DNA from: Bifidobacterium primatium
Lineage (GTDB): Bacteria > Actinomycetota > Actinomycetes > Actinomycetales > Bifidobacteriaceae
Assembly: GCF_002802875.1 (NCBI RefSeq)
Contig: NZ_PEBI01000006.1
Coordinates: 1-32,181 of the forward strand
Direction of reading: 5' to 3'
Length of the DNA: 32,181 bases
Made by a program: the position numbers and the translations under genes. Below are positions 8,490-15,497 of the stretch, piece by piece. The notes under the pieces were generated by a model, which searched no databases, was not told the origin of the DNA, and saw only the letters and a program-made list of their open reading frames with translations. The stretch's first letter is position 1; every line of letters begins with the position of its first letter.

Positions 8490-8813
8490 TCATCCCTCCC
8501 TGATTCTGACGGTTATGACGTCGCCGATGTGCTTGCCCCTCGGGTTCTCCCAGACGGCTGGGAGCCCGTCGACGGGCAGCATCAGGCCACGCAGTCCGAT
8601 GACGTCCGTGTCGAGGACGCCGGTCGGCTCCTCGGAACGGATGTAGACGGTGTATCCGACGGGCACGCCATGAGAGCTTTCCGTCGGGCTCTCCGATACG
8701 GTGACCGGTGCGGCGAGGCCGGTGAAGCTGCGCCAGAGCTCCAACGGCCCCTGCACGGTGTTCCCGTCCTCGTCCTCGACCGGCCGGCCTCGGTACACGT
8801 CGATGCGTTCCAT
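8490..8813 (-). CDS. Head-closure (stopper) protein
   Basis: This 107-residue protein, starting MERIDVYRGRPVEDEDGNTV, contains beta-rich segments (VPVGYTVYIRSEEPTGVLDT, DVITVRIREG) of the kind found in phage head-closure proteins. It lies second after the capsid region, directly after the Gp19-like connector, as head-tail connector 2 does. Its ATG at 8813 shares one base with the preceding TGA. Function is by position and general character. Confidence 0.6.
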   Translation of the reverse strand: MERIDVYRGRPVEDEDGNTVQGPLELWRSFTGLAAPVTVSESPTESSHGVPVGYTVYIRSEEPTGVLDTDVIGLRGLMLPVDGLPAVWENPRGKHIGDVITVRIREG

Positions 8814-9241
8814 CACGTCACCGTGCCCGTCGTCATGTCGATGCTGTACGCCTGCTGTCCGCCGAGGCCGAGCACGTCCAGATAGTCGGTGTTCCATCGC
8901 AGGTATCCGTCCGGGCTCAGCCAGCTGTAGGAGTTGCTGAACGGGCCGGTTGTCTCGGTGGACTGGGTCACGCCGGTCTGCATGCCGGCGACCTGCTGCT
9001 CCATGGCCGTGCGCACCATCTGGCAGCAGATGATTGCCAGCCCGCGCGCATGGGCCGTCTCCCACCCGCTTTCGCGGGTCTCGGGGTACGGGGCGATGCG
9101 GTTGCGGATGATCTCCGACGCATCCTCCAGCAGCTCGCCGGCCTGCGTCCGTTCGGATTCGGTGAGCGTGTGCCAGCGTTTCTCGAGGTCGTCGACCGTC
9201 GCGAACGGCGGCGACGAGCCGCTACCGGTGTCGTCGGCCAT
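8813..9241 (-). CDS. Head-tail connector, Phage Gp19/Gp15/Gp42 family
   Basis: This 142-residue protein has the family's characteristic opening: FATVDDLEKRWHTLTESERT followed by a helix with LLEDASEIIRNRI. It also has the conserved ending region SWLSPDGYLRWNTDYLD. It is expected to bind the portal ring as head-tail connector 1. I start it at ATG 9241, where GGAGG lies six bases upstream; the open frame extends further but without a usable start. Its neighbours in both directions are connector and head genes. Confidence 0.75.
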   Translation of the reverse strand: MADDTGSGSSPPFATVDDLEKRWHTLTESERTQAGELLEDASEIIRNRIAPYPETRESGWETAHARGLAIICCQMVRTAMEQQVAGMQTGVTQSTETTGPFSNSYSWLSPDGYLRWNTDYLDVLGLGGQQAYSIDMTTGTVT

Positions 9242-9252
9242 GATGCTCCTCC

Positions 9253-9678
9253 TTAGCTGAGTGGTGTGAGTGTGAACGCGTCGTAGCGGACGTAGCCGTT
9301 GGATGGAGAGACGGTCAGGGTCGCGGTCGTTGCGCCGGACGGTACGGGTATCTCGTGCTGGAACACGTGCCATTGGTCGTCGATGCCGGCCACGTCCACG
9401 ATCCATGGGTCGCCCGTGTCGAAGTCGACGCGCAGTCGGGTGACACGGTGCTTGTCATACGAGTTCGCCGCATAGGAGAGCCCCATTTTCGTTCCGGCCG
9501 GCAGCGTCACCTGCTGGGAGAAGGGCTGGCCGGAGCGGAGCATCCACTCGCCCTCATACGGGCTGATCCATGAGGCGTCGGACGCGCCGACCACGCTGCC
9601 GCCTGTCCACGGGGACGGGGAGCCGGATTCGAACCCGCCGTTGACGAGCAGGCTCACCGGCTCATACCCCCCCCCCAT
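9253..9678 (-). CDS. Carbohydrate-binding-like module, probably the terminal part of the head fibre
   Basis: The frame encodes up to 141 residues with LLVNGGFESGSPSPW near the start, the usual opening of family 4/9/22-like carbohydrate-binding modules. Later strands include WHVFQHEIPVPSGATTATL and GYVRYDAFTLTPLS. The only ATG is made by the first bases of a G10 run (encoding MGGG), and no ribosome-binding site precedes it. The upstream frame ends inside the same run and is off by one base. It is therefore more likely the third segment of the head fibre, joined when the tract is one G shorter or when RNA polymerase slips. It could also be a broken gene or a sequencing error. Confidence 0.7.
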   Translation of the reverse strand: MGGGYEPVSLLVNGGFESGSPSPWTGGSVVGASDASWISPYEGEWMLRSGQPFSQQVTLPAGTKMGLSYAANSYDKHRVTRLRVDFDTGDPWIVDVAGIDDQWHVFQHEIPVPSGATTATLTVSPSNGYVRYDAFTLTPLS

Positions 9679-10542
9679 CGCGGGAGGTGAGCATGGGCGT
9701 GATGGTCGCGTCGATACTGTCGCCGACCGCCATGTCCACCCGCAGATAGGCGAGGTGACTGCCCTTGACGAGCGTTGCCTCCGGTGTGGTGGCGCTGTCG
9801 ATTTTCGGCGTCGAGCCGCCTCCCAGCTCGTAGACGACCGCGTGCAGGCGAGCGTCCGAGGTTTCGGCGTCGAGCCGGTAGGTGCCGACCTCCAGCGTCA
9901 ACCACGCGCCGAACCGTGTGCTCTCGGCCGTGGCCGTGCCCTGTATGCGCCATGTGCCGTCGCCGAGAGACGTGAGAGCCAGCCCGTTGCCGCTCGTCTG
10001 ATTGGGGCGCGTCCACCACAGGTTCGTCAGGATTTTGGGGCCATGATTCCGGCCGCCACCAGCGCGTCACGCAACGCGATGAACTCGGCCTTGGTGGGCG
10101 CGTCCCCCGCGGGGTCCGCCACGTAGGCGGCGCGCTTGACACCGCCCAACGCGGTGCCGGCGGCGGGCAGCGTGTACGGCGTGCCCGCGCCGATGGCCGT
10201 GCGCGCCGCCGCCGCATCCGTGGCCTTGAGCACGGCACGGCCGGTGGCGGTCGCTCCCGAGAGCGTGTCCGCGGTCGGAGCGGCCGGCACGGTGGGGATG
10301 ACTCCCTTGGCGAGCTTCGCGGCGGTGACCTGTCCGTCGCCGATGGCGGCCGTGTTCACCGCTCCCGCGGCGAGCATCGCGCTCGTGATGCTGCCGTCCG
10401 CAGGCGTGGACGGCGTGGACGAGCCGCCGGTGATGTCGACGGGGTTGCCGTCGTCGTCGAGGAACTGGGTTTCGATGACGGCCTGATGGGCGTCATTCGT
10501 GACGCCGCTGGCCAGATGGTGGAATTCGACGGCCTGGCTCAT
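9662..10542 (-). CDS. Head fibre protein, extended form by -1 frameshift (complement join 9662..10033, 10033..10542)
   Basis: The zero-frame fibre reaches AAA at 10035-10033 in the heptamer CCCAAAA, two codons before its stop. A -1 slip continues with ILTNLWWTRPNQTSGNGLAL and runs 123 more residues to the stop at 9662, giving 293 residues. The added part is clearly protein-like: SLGDGTWRIQGTATAES, then FGAWLTLEVGTYRLDAET. It resembles the beta-sandwich modules common in actinophage structural proteins (GDGT...GTA...LPAGTY pattern). It has no plausible independent start: the first candidates are CTG or TTG codons without a ribosome-binding site. The product would be a capsid surface fibre carrying a binding domain, made in a minor fraction of chains. 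If the G10 tract were G9 the chain would reach 429 residues. Confidence 0.75.
9667..9676 (-). repeat. G10 homopolymer (C10 on the plus strand) at a reading-frame junction
   Basis: Ten identical bases lie exactly where the frameshifted head fibre frame ends (GGG GGG GGG GTA TGA) and the carbohydrate-binding-like frame begins (ATG GGG GGG GGG TAT GAG). A tract of nine would fuse the two in frame. Such tracts change length during replication, and polymerase can slip on them. Confidence 0.8.
10027..10542 (-). CDS. Head fibre protein, short form
   Basis: This 171-residue protein directly follows the major capsid gene and overlaps its stop (TGATG). It has the layout of phage head fibre proteins. 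The N-terminal capsid-binding part is MSQAVEFHHLASGVTNDAHQ. A linker follows with repeated DGSITSAMLAAGAV / GDGQVTAAKLAKGV units, then the conserved-looking end ALGGVKRAAYVADPAGDAPT followed by a helix to AAGIMAPKS. I recognise this as the Phage_fiber_2-like pattern, without an alignment. A GTG at 10545 is an alternative start one codon earlier. The slippery site sits at the last codons, so the short form ends exactly where a binding domain can be added. Confidence 0.75.
   Translation of the reverse strand: MSQAVEFHHLASGVTNDAHQAVIETQFLDDDGNPVDITGGSSTPSTPADGSITSAMLAAGAVNTAAIGDGQVTAAKLAKGVIPTVPAAPTADTLSGATATGRAVLKATDAAAARTAIGAGTPYTLPAAGTALGGVKRAAYVADPAGDAPTKAEFIALRDALVAAGIMAPKS
10033..10039 (-). 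promoter_or_regulatory. Slippery heptamer CCCAAAA at the end of the head fibre gene
   Basis: Zero-frame codons are CCA (10038-10036) and AAA (10035-10033), preceded by C 10039, followed by TCC TGA. A -1 slip leads into the open frame ending at 9662. It is the identical heptamer in the identical register as the tail chaperone site at 6508-6514. Confidence 0.75.
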
Positions 10543-11483
10543 CACTTGCCCGCCTTCGTGGTGGGCGCGTCACCCTCGACCACGGCGAAGCGGTCCTCGA
10601 AGATGTACCACGCGTACAGGATCTCCAGGCGGAGCGCGATCTGGTTGTTGCGGCGCAGGTCGCCCTGGCCGTCCGGGTCGCCGTAGGTGATGGTCTCCAG
10701 CGGCAGGTTGCGCTGGACGCCCCAGTAGATGCCGTTCTTCCAGTCGCCGACGATGGCGCCGACCTTCGGCACCGTGTAGTTCTCGCCCTCGGCGGGCGCG
10801 GTGAACTCGGGAGCGTTCACCGTGGTGGTCACGGACGCGGGGATGCCCTTGAAGCTGCTCATGGTCACGCCGTATCCCAGCTCCGGGTAGAGGGGGCGCT
10901 TCTGCGTGTCCTTCAGCGTGGCGAGGTCGAACGCGAAGCCGCGGCTCATGGCGATGCCGTTGACGTCGTACCCCTCCTTGTCGTCGAGGATCAGGCCGAT
11001 GGCCTGTTCGACGTCCACGTCGGGCTGCGCGGTGCGGGCCACGCGCTTGGTGGTCTTGTTCAGATAGTTCGTCCACGCGGTGATGGGCTTGCCGGTCAGC
11101 GGGTTGAGCGTATAGAACGCGCCGAGGTCGAGAGCACGGGAGAGGGCCTTCGCACCCTCGTCGGCGAGCTTGTTGATGACGCCGAGCTGGTAGTCGGCGT
11201 CCGCCCACTGCACCTCCTGGTTGAAGCGCATGGTGACCTGCACCTTGTGCGGGGTGGCGTGGACCACTCCGAACGAGCCGGTCGTCGCGGACTTCTGCGC
11301 GCCCTCGTCGATGAACTCGGCGCGGGGACGGTTCTCGAACGTGACGATGCTCACGTCGCCGAACCGCATCGCCTTCTGCTGGCTCAGCACGCCGATGGCG
11401 CTGCCGGACTGCACCTGGTCGACGATGCCGTCCGCGATCTGGGTGGGCATCGACTTGATGCCGCCGGTTCCGAATACAGCCAT
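10542..11483 (-). CDS. Major capsid protein, HK97 fold
   Basis: This 313-residue protein follows the scaffold gene and has the character of HK97-type capsid proteins without a protease domain. It has an N-terminal arm (MAVFGTGGIKSMPTQIADGI), an E-loop-like region around RAEFIDEGAQKSATTGSFG, and later FKGIPASVTTTVNAP and IYWGVQRNLPLETITYGDPD. The conserved end region LEILYAWYIFEDRFAVVEG is typical of actinophage capsids. Strong neighbours (portal, scaffold, connectors) leave little doubt. The stop overlaps the head fibre start, so the two are translated together. Confidence 0.9.
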   Translation of the reverse strand: MAVFGTGGIKSMPTQIADGIVDQVQSGSAIGVLSQQKAMRFGDVSIVTFENRPRAEFIDEGAQKSATTGSFGVVHATPHKVQVTMRFNQEVQWADADYQLGVINKLADEGAKALSRALDLGAFYTLNPLTGKPITAWTNYLNKTTKRVARTAQPDVDVEQAIGLILDDKEGYDVNGIAMSRGFAFDLATLKDTQKRPLYPELGYGVTMSSFKGIPASVTTTVNAPEFTAPAEGENYTVPKVGAIVGDWKNGIYWGVQRNLPLETITYGDPDGQGDLRRNNQIALRLEILYAWYIFEDRFAVVEGDAPTTKAGK

Positions 11484-11522
11484 GATGATGGCCTCCTTGA
11501 TGGGTTGTCTGGTGTTTGCGGG

Positions 11523-12002
11523 TTAGTTGGAGAACACTCCCGCCGCATACTGCAGCAGGTCGTTGGGGGCGGACTGCGGATGCCGCCCGGGATCCGTGAC
11601 CTTCGGCAGCTGCCTGCCGGTCCTGGCCTCCACGTAGTCGCCGATGGCCTTCGCGTGCTCCTTCATGGCTTCGAGCGAGTCGCCGACGATGAGGTTCGCG
11701 GGCAGCCCGGTTTCCTCCGCCACCTGCGAGCGCCATGCCGCGGCCTGTTTCTCGGCCTTCAGGGCGTCGAGCTCCTTCTGGAGTTTCGCGGTGCGCGCCT
11801 CGGCCTTCTGCTGTTCGGTCATCTGCGCCTCCTTGAGCTGTTGCAGCTCGTCGGCGGCGGCCTTGTTGTCCTTGGCGCGCTTCTCCCACTCGCGGGAATG
11901 GGATACGGCCTCGCGGTACTTCGCTTCCCAGTCCATGGGCTGCTCGCCGTGCGGCTCGCCCGCGCCCTGCGACTGGTCGGTGTTGTCGGCTTCGTCGGCC
12001 AT
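11523..12002 (-). CDS. Capsid scaffolding protein
   Basis: This acidic 159-residue protein is almost entirely helical in character, with a long heptad-rich segment (about residues 25-90, lysine, glutamate, alanine and glutamine rich) that would form a coiled coil. This is the usual make-up of phage scaffolding proteins, and it lies immediately before the major capsid gene. It would guide procapsid assembly and leave before DNA packaging. TAGGAGG upstream supports the start at 12002. Two terminators lie just upstream, so its transcript probably begins from read-through or from an unseen promoter. Confidence 0.8.
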   Translation of the reverse strand: MADEADNTDQSQGAGEPHGEQPMDWEAKYREAVSHSREWEKRAKDNKAAADELQQLKEAQMTEQQKAEARTAKLQKELDALKAEKQAAAWRSQVAEETGLPANLIVGDSLEAMKEHAKAIGDYVEARTGRQLPKVTDPGRHPQSAPNDLLQYAAGVFSN

Positions 12003-12043
12003 GTGTTCCTCCTATGGATGTTGATGGGGCCCGTTCCGGGCAT

Positions 12044-12068
12044 AAAAAAACCACCCGTGCGGGTGGTT
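12044..12068 (-). terminator. Rho-independent terminator upstream of the scaffold gene
   Basis: On the minus strand an 8-base-pair perfect stem (12061-12068 with 12049-12056, four-base loop) runs into seven T residues (12050-12044). It lies between the small gene after the MuF protein and the scaffold gene, inside the late operon. Confidence 0.8.
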
Positions 12069-12077
12069 GGGGTAATA

Positions 12078-12100
12078 GAAAAGCCACCATAAGGTGGCTT
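12078..12100 (-). terminator. Second terminator-like hairpin after the putative immunity gene
   Basis: A perfect 8-base-pair stem (12093-12100 with 12081-12088, four-base loop) followed by TTTTC on the minus strand. It starts seven bases after the stop codon of the small gene and stands in tandem with the hairpin at 12044-12068. Confidence 0.7.
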
Positions 12101-12106
12101 CGGAAA

Positions 12107-12373
12107 TCAGACGACGGCACCTTCGGGAATCTTGTCCCATGGGCGGGGCTTGCCATCGACAAGGCATTCGATGGCCATCTTCTTGGCCTCTTCGTCGTTC
12201 CGGGGGTTCTTCGGATCGTTGAAATGATAGATGGAATCACCATTGAATTCGCCTGCATAGCAGGCCAGAATATCCTCCAGAGGCAATACGGCGAATTCCG
12301 GGGACGCGAACATTGCCTGCTTTGAGGGGTAATCAGACAGGCAGGGATAGTATCCGGGGTCTCCTGGTTTCAT
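12107..12373 (-). CDS. Orphan small protein, candidate immunity protein for the MuF-linked toxin
   Basis: This 88-residue acidic protein (MKPGDPGYYPCLSDYPSKQA start) has no signal peptide, membrane segment or motif I recognise. It begins inside the stop of the MuF gene with a four-base ATGA overlap and is followed by two terminators, so it is made together with that protein and little else. Its base composition is lower in G+C than the flanking head genes: one counted 60-base line is 52%, against 72% for a line in the portal gene. The matching drop is seen in the C-terminal toxin-like part of the MuF gene. In phage-borne MuF toxins an immunity gene is expected exactly here. The immunity role is inferred from layout, not from sequence. 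Confidence 0.6.
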   Translation of the reverse strand: MKPGDPGYYPCLSDYPSKQAMFASPEFAVLPLEDILACYAGEFNGDSIYHFNDPKNPRNDEEAKKMAIECLVDGKPRPWDKIPEGAVV

Positions 12374-14070
12374 GATGCCATACTCCTTATCATATCTTGG
12401 AACATTCTATAGCTTTTCGGGAAGTAACTCACGAACAGTCTCCAGGTGTTCTCGTTGGCGAGATGACCGGAGAGCATTTCTGCGAACGCCTCCGTCTCCA
12501 CGGAATGATTCCTGAAGTACCCGACCTCATGTTTCATCAAGGAGTACGGATGCCACCTATCCTTCAACGCGAACTCGAGGATGTCGTCCACATCGAAATC
12601 CGTGCCCTTGCCTTGCGCATGGATCTCGTCGGCGAGCGCCTTCATGGCGATTTTGTCGTCGACGTGTTCCTCGAATAATGCGTCATCAATAGCATGAAGA
12701 ACCGTATCTCGGTATTCTTTCATACCCATGTATTTGACGATTTCACTGTGTTTGATGAGTCCGAGGTCGGCGAGTCGATGCAGGTAACGACCTTCCGCGT
12801 ATCCGCGTTTATCTACTTCGTTGCGGATGCTTTCGAGCTGGCGTTGGATATCCGGCCATGCCTTCTTCCTTGCGGATTCAAGCGCGTTGTCCCCGTCTTG
12901 CTGGAGGAGAGCTTTGAAGCCGTTGCCGTTCTTGTCGCGGTAGGTCTGCGAATAGTAGAGACGGCCGTTGCCTTTGATCCAGTCGAGCATGTGGCCGGTC
13001 TCATGGAAGAACGTCTGGTATGGGGCGTGACCGTCCGGCGCGTCGGTCAGGTGGTCGATATCGAGGCTGATGCCGCCTTTCGCGTGATTGAAGTTCGGGG
13101 TGCCGCCGTTGTGTTCGTCGACGATGCGGTATCTGTTGGCATGGTCGGCCCATAGTCTGGCGGTTTTGACGTGTTTGGTGTCCGCGAGCAGCTGGAGGAT
13201 GCCTGCCACGTCCTCGGGTTTGAGGCTTTTGTATAGGTCGCTGTCGACGCTGAGGCCGAGCGGGGTGCCGTCCTTGAGCGTGCCGGCGAAGATGCGGCGC
13301 ATGGCGGACAAGGCGTCCCCGTCGTAGGCGTCGGCGGAGCTGATGCCCTGGGCCGTCTGATACATGTTCTTCCACTCGGCTTGCCTGTCGAGCAGGATGC
13401 TGTTCTTGCCCCAGCTGGGTACGACCGAGCAGTGGCAGTGGCCGTCGTGGAAGCCGGGCCCGAAGTCCGCGGTCTCCTGACTGCTGTATTCGAATCCTCG
13501 GCTTGCGAGCATGACGCAGAACGCGCACGGGGTGGCCGAGCCGCACACGCGCGCCCACCGTGGCTTCGTGGGGTCGAGCCTGATGTTGCGTTGCATGGTC
13601 AGGCGGCCGGACGCGGCGATCATGTCGGCGATGAACTGCTGCGCGTCGTCCACGTCCGACAGATCCGGCCACAGATCGTCTATGGTCATGCCGGCGCGCG
13701 AGCGGCCTTCCATGACCTGCTTGTAGGTCAGGCCGTTGAAGTCCGTGTTCGAGAAGCCGTGCTGGACCTGCCAGAGCGTGCGCGAGGGGTCGACCAGTTT
13801 GTCGTGCGTGAAGTCGGGCATCGGCTCCGACGACTGTTCGGCCCACAGACCGCGCAGCTGATCGTAGTATTCGTTCGCCATTTGGCTGGCGTCGCGAGCG
13901 TACTCGTCGACGAGCTCGTGGATGTCGAGGTCGCCGCGTTGGATCGCGGTCTCGATGTCGTCGGTGGCCGCGTCGGTGAGGTTATCGAGGTTGGCCTGGT
14001 AGTCCTTCTGCGCCTGTTCCAGCAGCTTCCGCAGGTCCCGGCTGTCCGGCAGGTTGTTCAGGTCCGCCAT
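12370..14070 (-). CDS. MuF-type minor capsid protein fused to a C-terminal zincin metallopeptidase (putative toxin)
   Basis: This 566-residue protein has two parts. Residues about 1-225 are a phage Mu F-like head protein: a helical N-terminus, then RWARVCGSATPCAFCVMLAS (from about 171) and the paired HxHC at 211-214, typical of capsid proteins that bind the portal and are carried in the head. Residues about 320-566 carry HETGH at 356-360 and a downstream ETEAFAE at 524-530. These are the two zinc-binding elements and general base of a gluzincin-like peptidase of the kind seen in polymorphic toxins. The start at 14070 has GGAGG nine bases upstream and overlaps the portal gene by 89 bases. The C-terminal part is more AT-rich than the N-terminal part. 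It could be injected with DNA and act on the host or on competitors; its substrate is unknown. Confidence 0.85.
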   Translation of the reverse strand: MADLNNLPDSRDLRKLLEQAQKDYQANLDNLTDAATDDIETAIQRGDLDIHELVDEYARDASQMANEYYDQLRGLWAEQSSEPMPDFTHDKLVDPSRTLWQVQHGFSNTDFNGLTYKQVMEGRSRAGMTIDDLWPDLSDVDDAQQFIADMIAASGRLTMQRNIRLDPTKPRWARVCGSATPCAFCVMLASRGFEYSSQETADFGPGFHDGHCHCSVVPSWGKNSILLDRQAEWKNMYQTAQGISSADAYDGDALSAMRRIFAGTLKDGTPLGLSVDSDLYKSLKPEDVAGILQLLADTKHVKTARLWADHANRYRIVDEHNGGTPNFNHAKGGISLDIDHLTDAPDGHAPYQTFFHETGHMLDWIKGNGRLYYSQTYRDKNGNGFKALLQQDGDNALESARKKAWPDIQRQLESIRNEVDKRGYAEGRYLHRLADLGLIKHSEIVKYMGMKEYRDTVLHAIDDALFEEHVDDKIAMKALADEIHAQGKGTDFDVDDILEFALKDRWHPYSLMKHEVGYFRNHSVETEAFAEMLSGHLANENTWRLFVSYFPKSYRMFQDMIRSMAS

Positions 14071-15496
14071 CGCCGGTCACCTCCTGCTGCTGTGGTAGGA
14101 CACGCTGTTTGAGCTGTTCGATGCTTTTCTGCGCCTTCACCCGCTGCTGGTAGGCGCGGAACGACTGGATCTCGTCGAACGTGAGGCCGGCCTTCGTCAG
14201 GCCGATGTCGGAGTCGGCGAAGTCGGCGTTGACGCCGGCTATCTTCGCGTAGTAGTCGGCGCGGGCCGCGTCACTGATCTCGCGGGTCGGCGCCCATACC
14301 GGCGTGATGCGCGCCGTCTCCCCGGCTGGCAGGTTCAACGCCATGGCGACGGCGTCCTTCAACGCGCGGGAGAACAGGCGGTTCTGCCGGTCGGCCTCGC
14401 GGCTGAGTTTGCGTTCGGCGGCGGCCATGGCCTCCGCGCTTGCGGGGTTGTCCATGGTGATGCCCAGATCGTTGACCGGCAGCGACGTTTCAGATGCGAC
14501 GAGCATGGCGATGGTGCGCAGCATGTCGGAGTGCGGCTGCATCGACGCCTGCTGGATCTGCTGCATCGTGGGTATCTCGTCGTTCTCGTCGCGGCTGACC
14601 GCGTTGATGGCGCTGATGAGGCTGCTCCACGTGTCCGATTTCAGGGCGGAGGGGCCCATGCCGAGGAACCATACCTTGGGGCTTGAGTAGAACTCCGCGT
14701 TGCCTTCCATGCGCACGAGCGTGCGGAACGCGATGTCGGTCAGGCTCATCAGAGGACGCGTGATGCGGCTTCGGCCGAACGGCCGGTCCAGCTGCGGGTC
14801 GTAGCACAATGCGGCCACGGTCGGACGCCCGTAGTTCGTGACACGGGCCTCGGCCGTCCACCGTCCGGCCTGCTTCGAGCACACATACAGTCTGTCGGGC
14901 ATCCACACGTCGAAGCCGGTGATGTCGCCGTCCTCGTCCGCGTCGGTGATGGTCAGGGCGGAGCCGATGCGGTTGTGCAGCGTGTCCCACACGGCGGAGG
15001 ACCATTCGGCGGAGCGCGGCGTTATCCGTGGGGTGCCGTCCTCGCCCGTGCTGACGGTCAGGAACGCGCACGAATGCTTGTACGCGCTCACGATGGTCTG
15101 CGACACGACCGTGTCCAGGGCGTTGGTCTCGAAGAGCCCGTCCACGTCGGATGCGAGCGCGCCGTCCTCGGCGGTGTCGGTGCGGAAGCCCTCGAAGGCG
15201 CTGAGGTCGGCGAGTGTGCGCACGGCCTTCGCGGGCCATCCGACCGGCGGGCAGACCATTTTGGATTTGATTTTGTCGGGCATGCTGATGCCGAAGTCCT
15301 TGAGGCGTTCGTGCGCGTTGTAGTAGAGGGTGCGCAGGATGTTGCCTGGCTGCTTGTCGTGCCATACGCGCAGGAGGCGTTCGACCGCGTCCCAGTCGGA
15401 TTGGTCGATGCCTTGGATGCCGCGCGCAGTGGGCAGTTCGCTGCCGTAGAGGTATGGTTTGCCGCCGGATGCGGTGACGAGTTCGTTGCTGGCCAT
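13982..15496 (-). CDS. Portal protein (SPP1 gp6-like)
   Basis: This 504-residue protein follows the terminase large subunit and precedes the MuF protein, the standard order of SPP1-like and actinobacterial phages. Typical features are the N-terminal WDAVERLLRVWHDKQPGN, the core FRTLVRMEGNAEFYSSPKVW, and the conserved DLGITMDNPASAEAMAAAER near residue 360 that precedes the tunnel region. The C-terminal 40 residues are a proline/glycine/glutamine-rich tail overlapping the next gene. It would form the dodecameric DNA channel at one capsid vertex. A full GGAGGTGAT ribosome-binding site supports the ATG at 15496. Confidence 0.9.
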   Translation of the reverse strand: MASNELVTASGGKPYLYGSELPTARGIQGIDQSDWDAVERLLRVWHDKQPGNILRTLYYNAHERLKDFGISMPDKIKSKMVCPPVGWPAKAVRTLADLSAFEGFRTDTAEDGALASDVDGLFETNALDTVVSQTIVSAYKHSCAFLTVSTGEDGTPRITPRSAEWSSAVWDTLHNRIGSALTITDADEDGDITGFDVWMPDRLYVCSKQAGRWTAEARVTNYGRPTVAALCYDPQLDRPFGRSRITRPLMSLTDIAFRTLVRMEGNAEFYSSPKVWFLGMGPSALKSDTWSSLISAINAVSRDENDEIPTMQQIQQASMQPHSDMLRTIAMLVASETSLPVNDLGITMDNPASAEAMAAAERKLSREADRQNRLFSRALKDAVAMALNLPAGETARITPVWAPTREISDAARADYYAKIAGVNADFADSDIGLTKAGLTFDEIQSFRAYQQRVKAQKSIEQLKQRVLPQQQEVTGDGGPEQPAGQPGPAEAAGTGAEGLPGQPR

Positions 15497-15497
15497 G

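Noticed and set aside
9662-9901. Separate 79-residue gene starting at TTG 9901
   Set aside because: The same frame continues upstream with good protein sequence to the slippery site at 10033, and no ribosome-binding site precedes the TTG, so it is better read as part of the frameshifted head fibre.
10570-12258. Long open frame of 562 codons overlapping capsid and scaffold genes in another frame
   Set aside because: It shows arginine-rich shadow composition and crosses two terminators; the capsid and scaffold frames are clearly the real ones.
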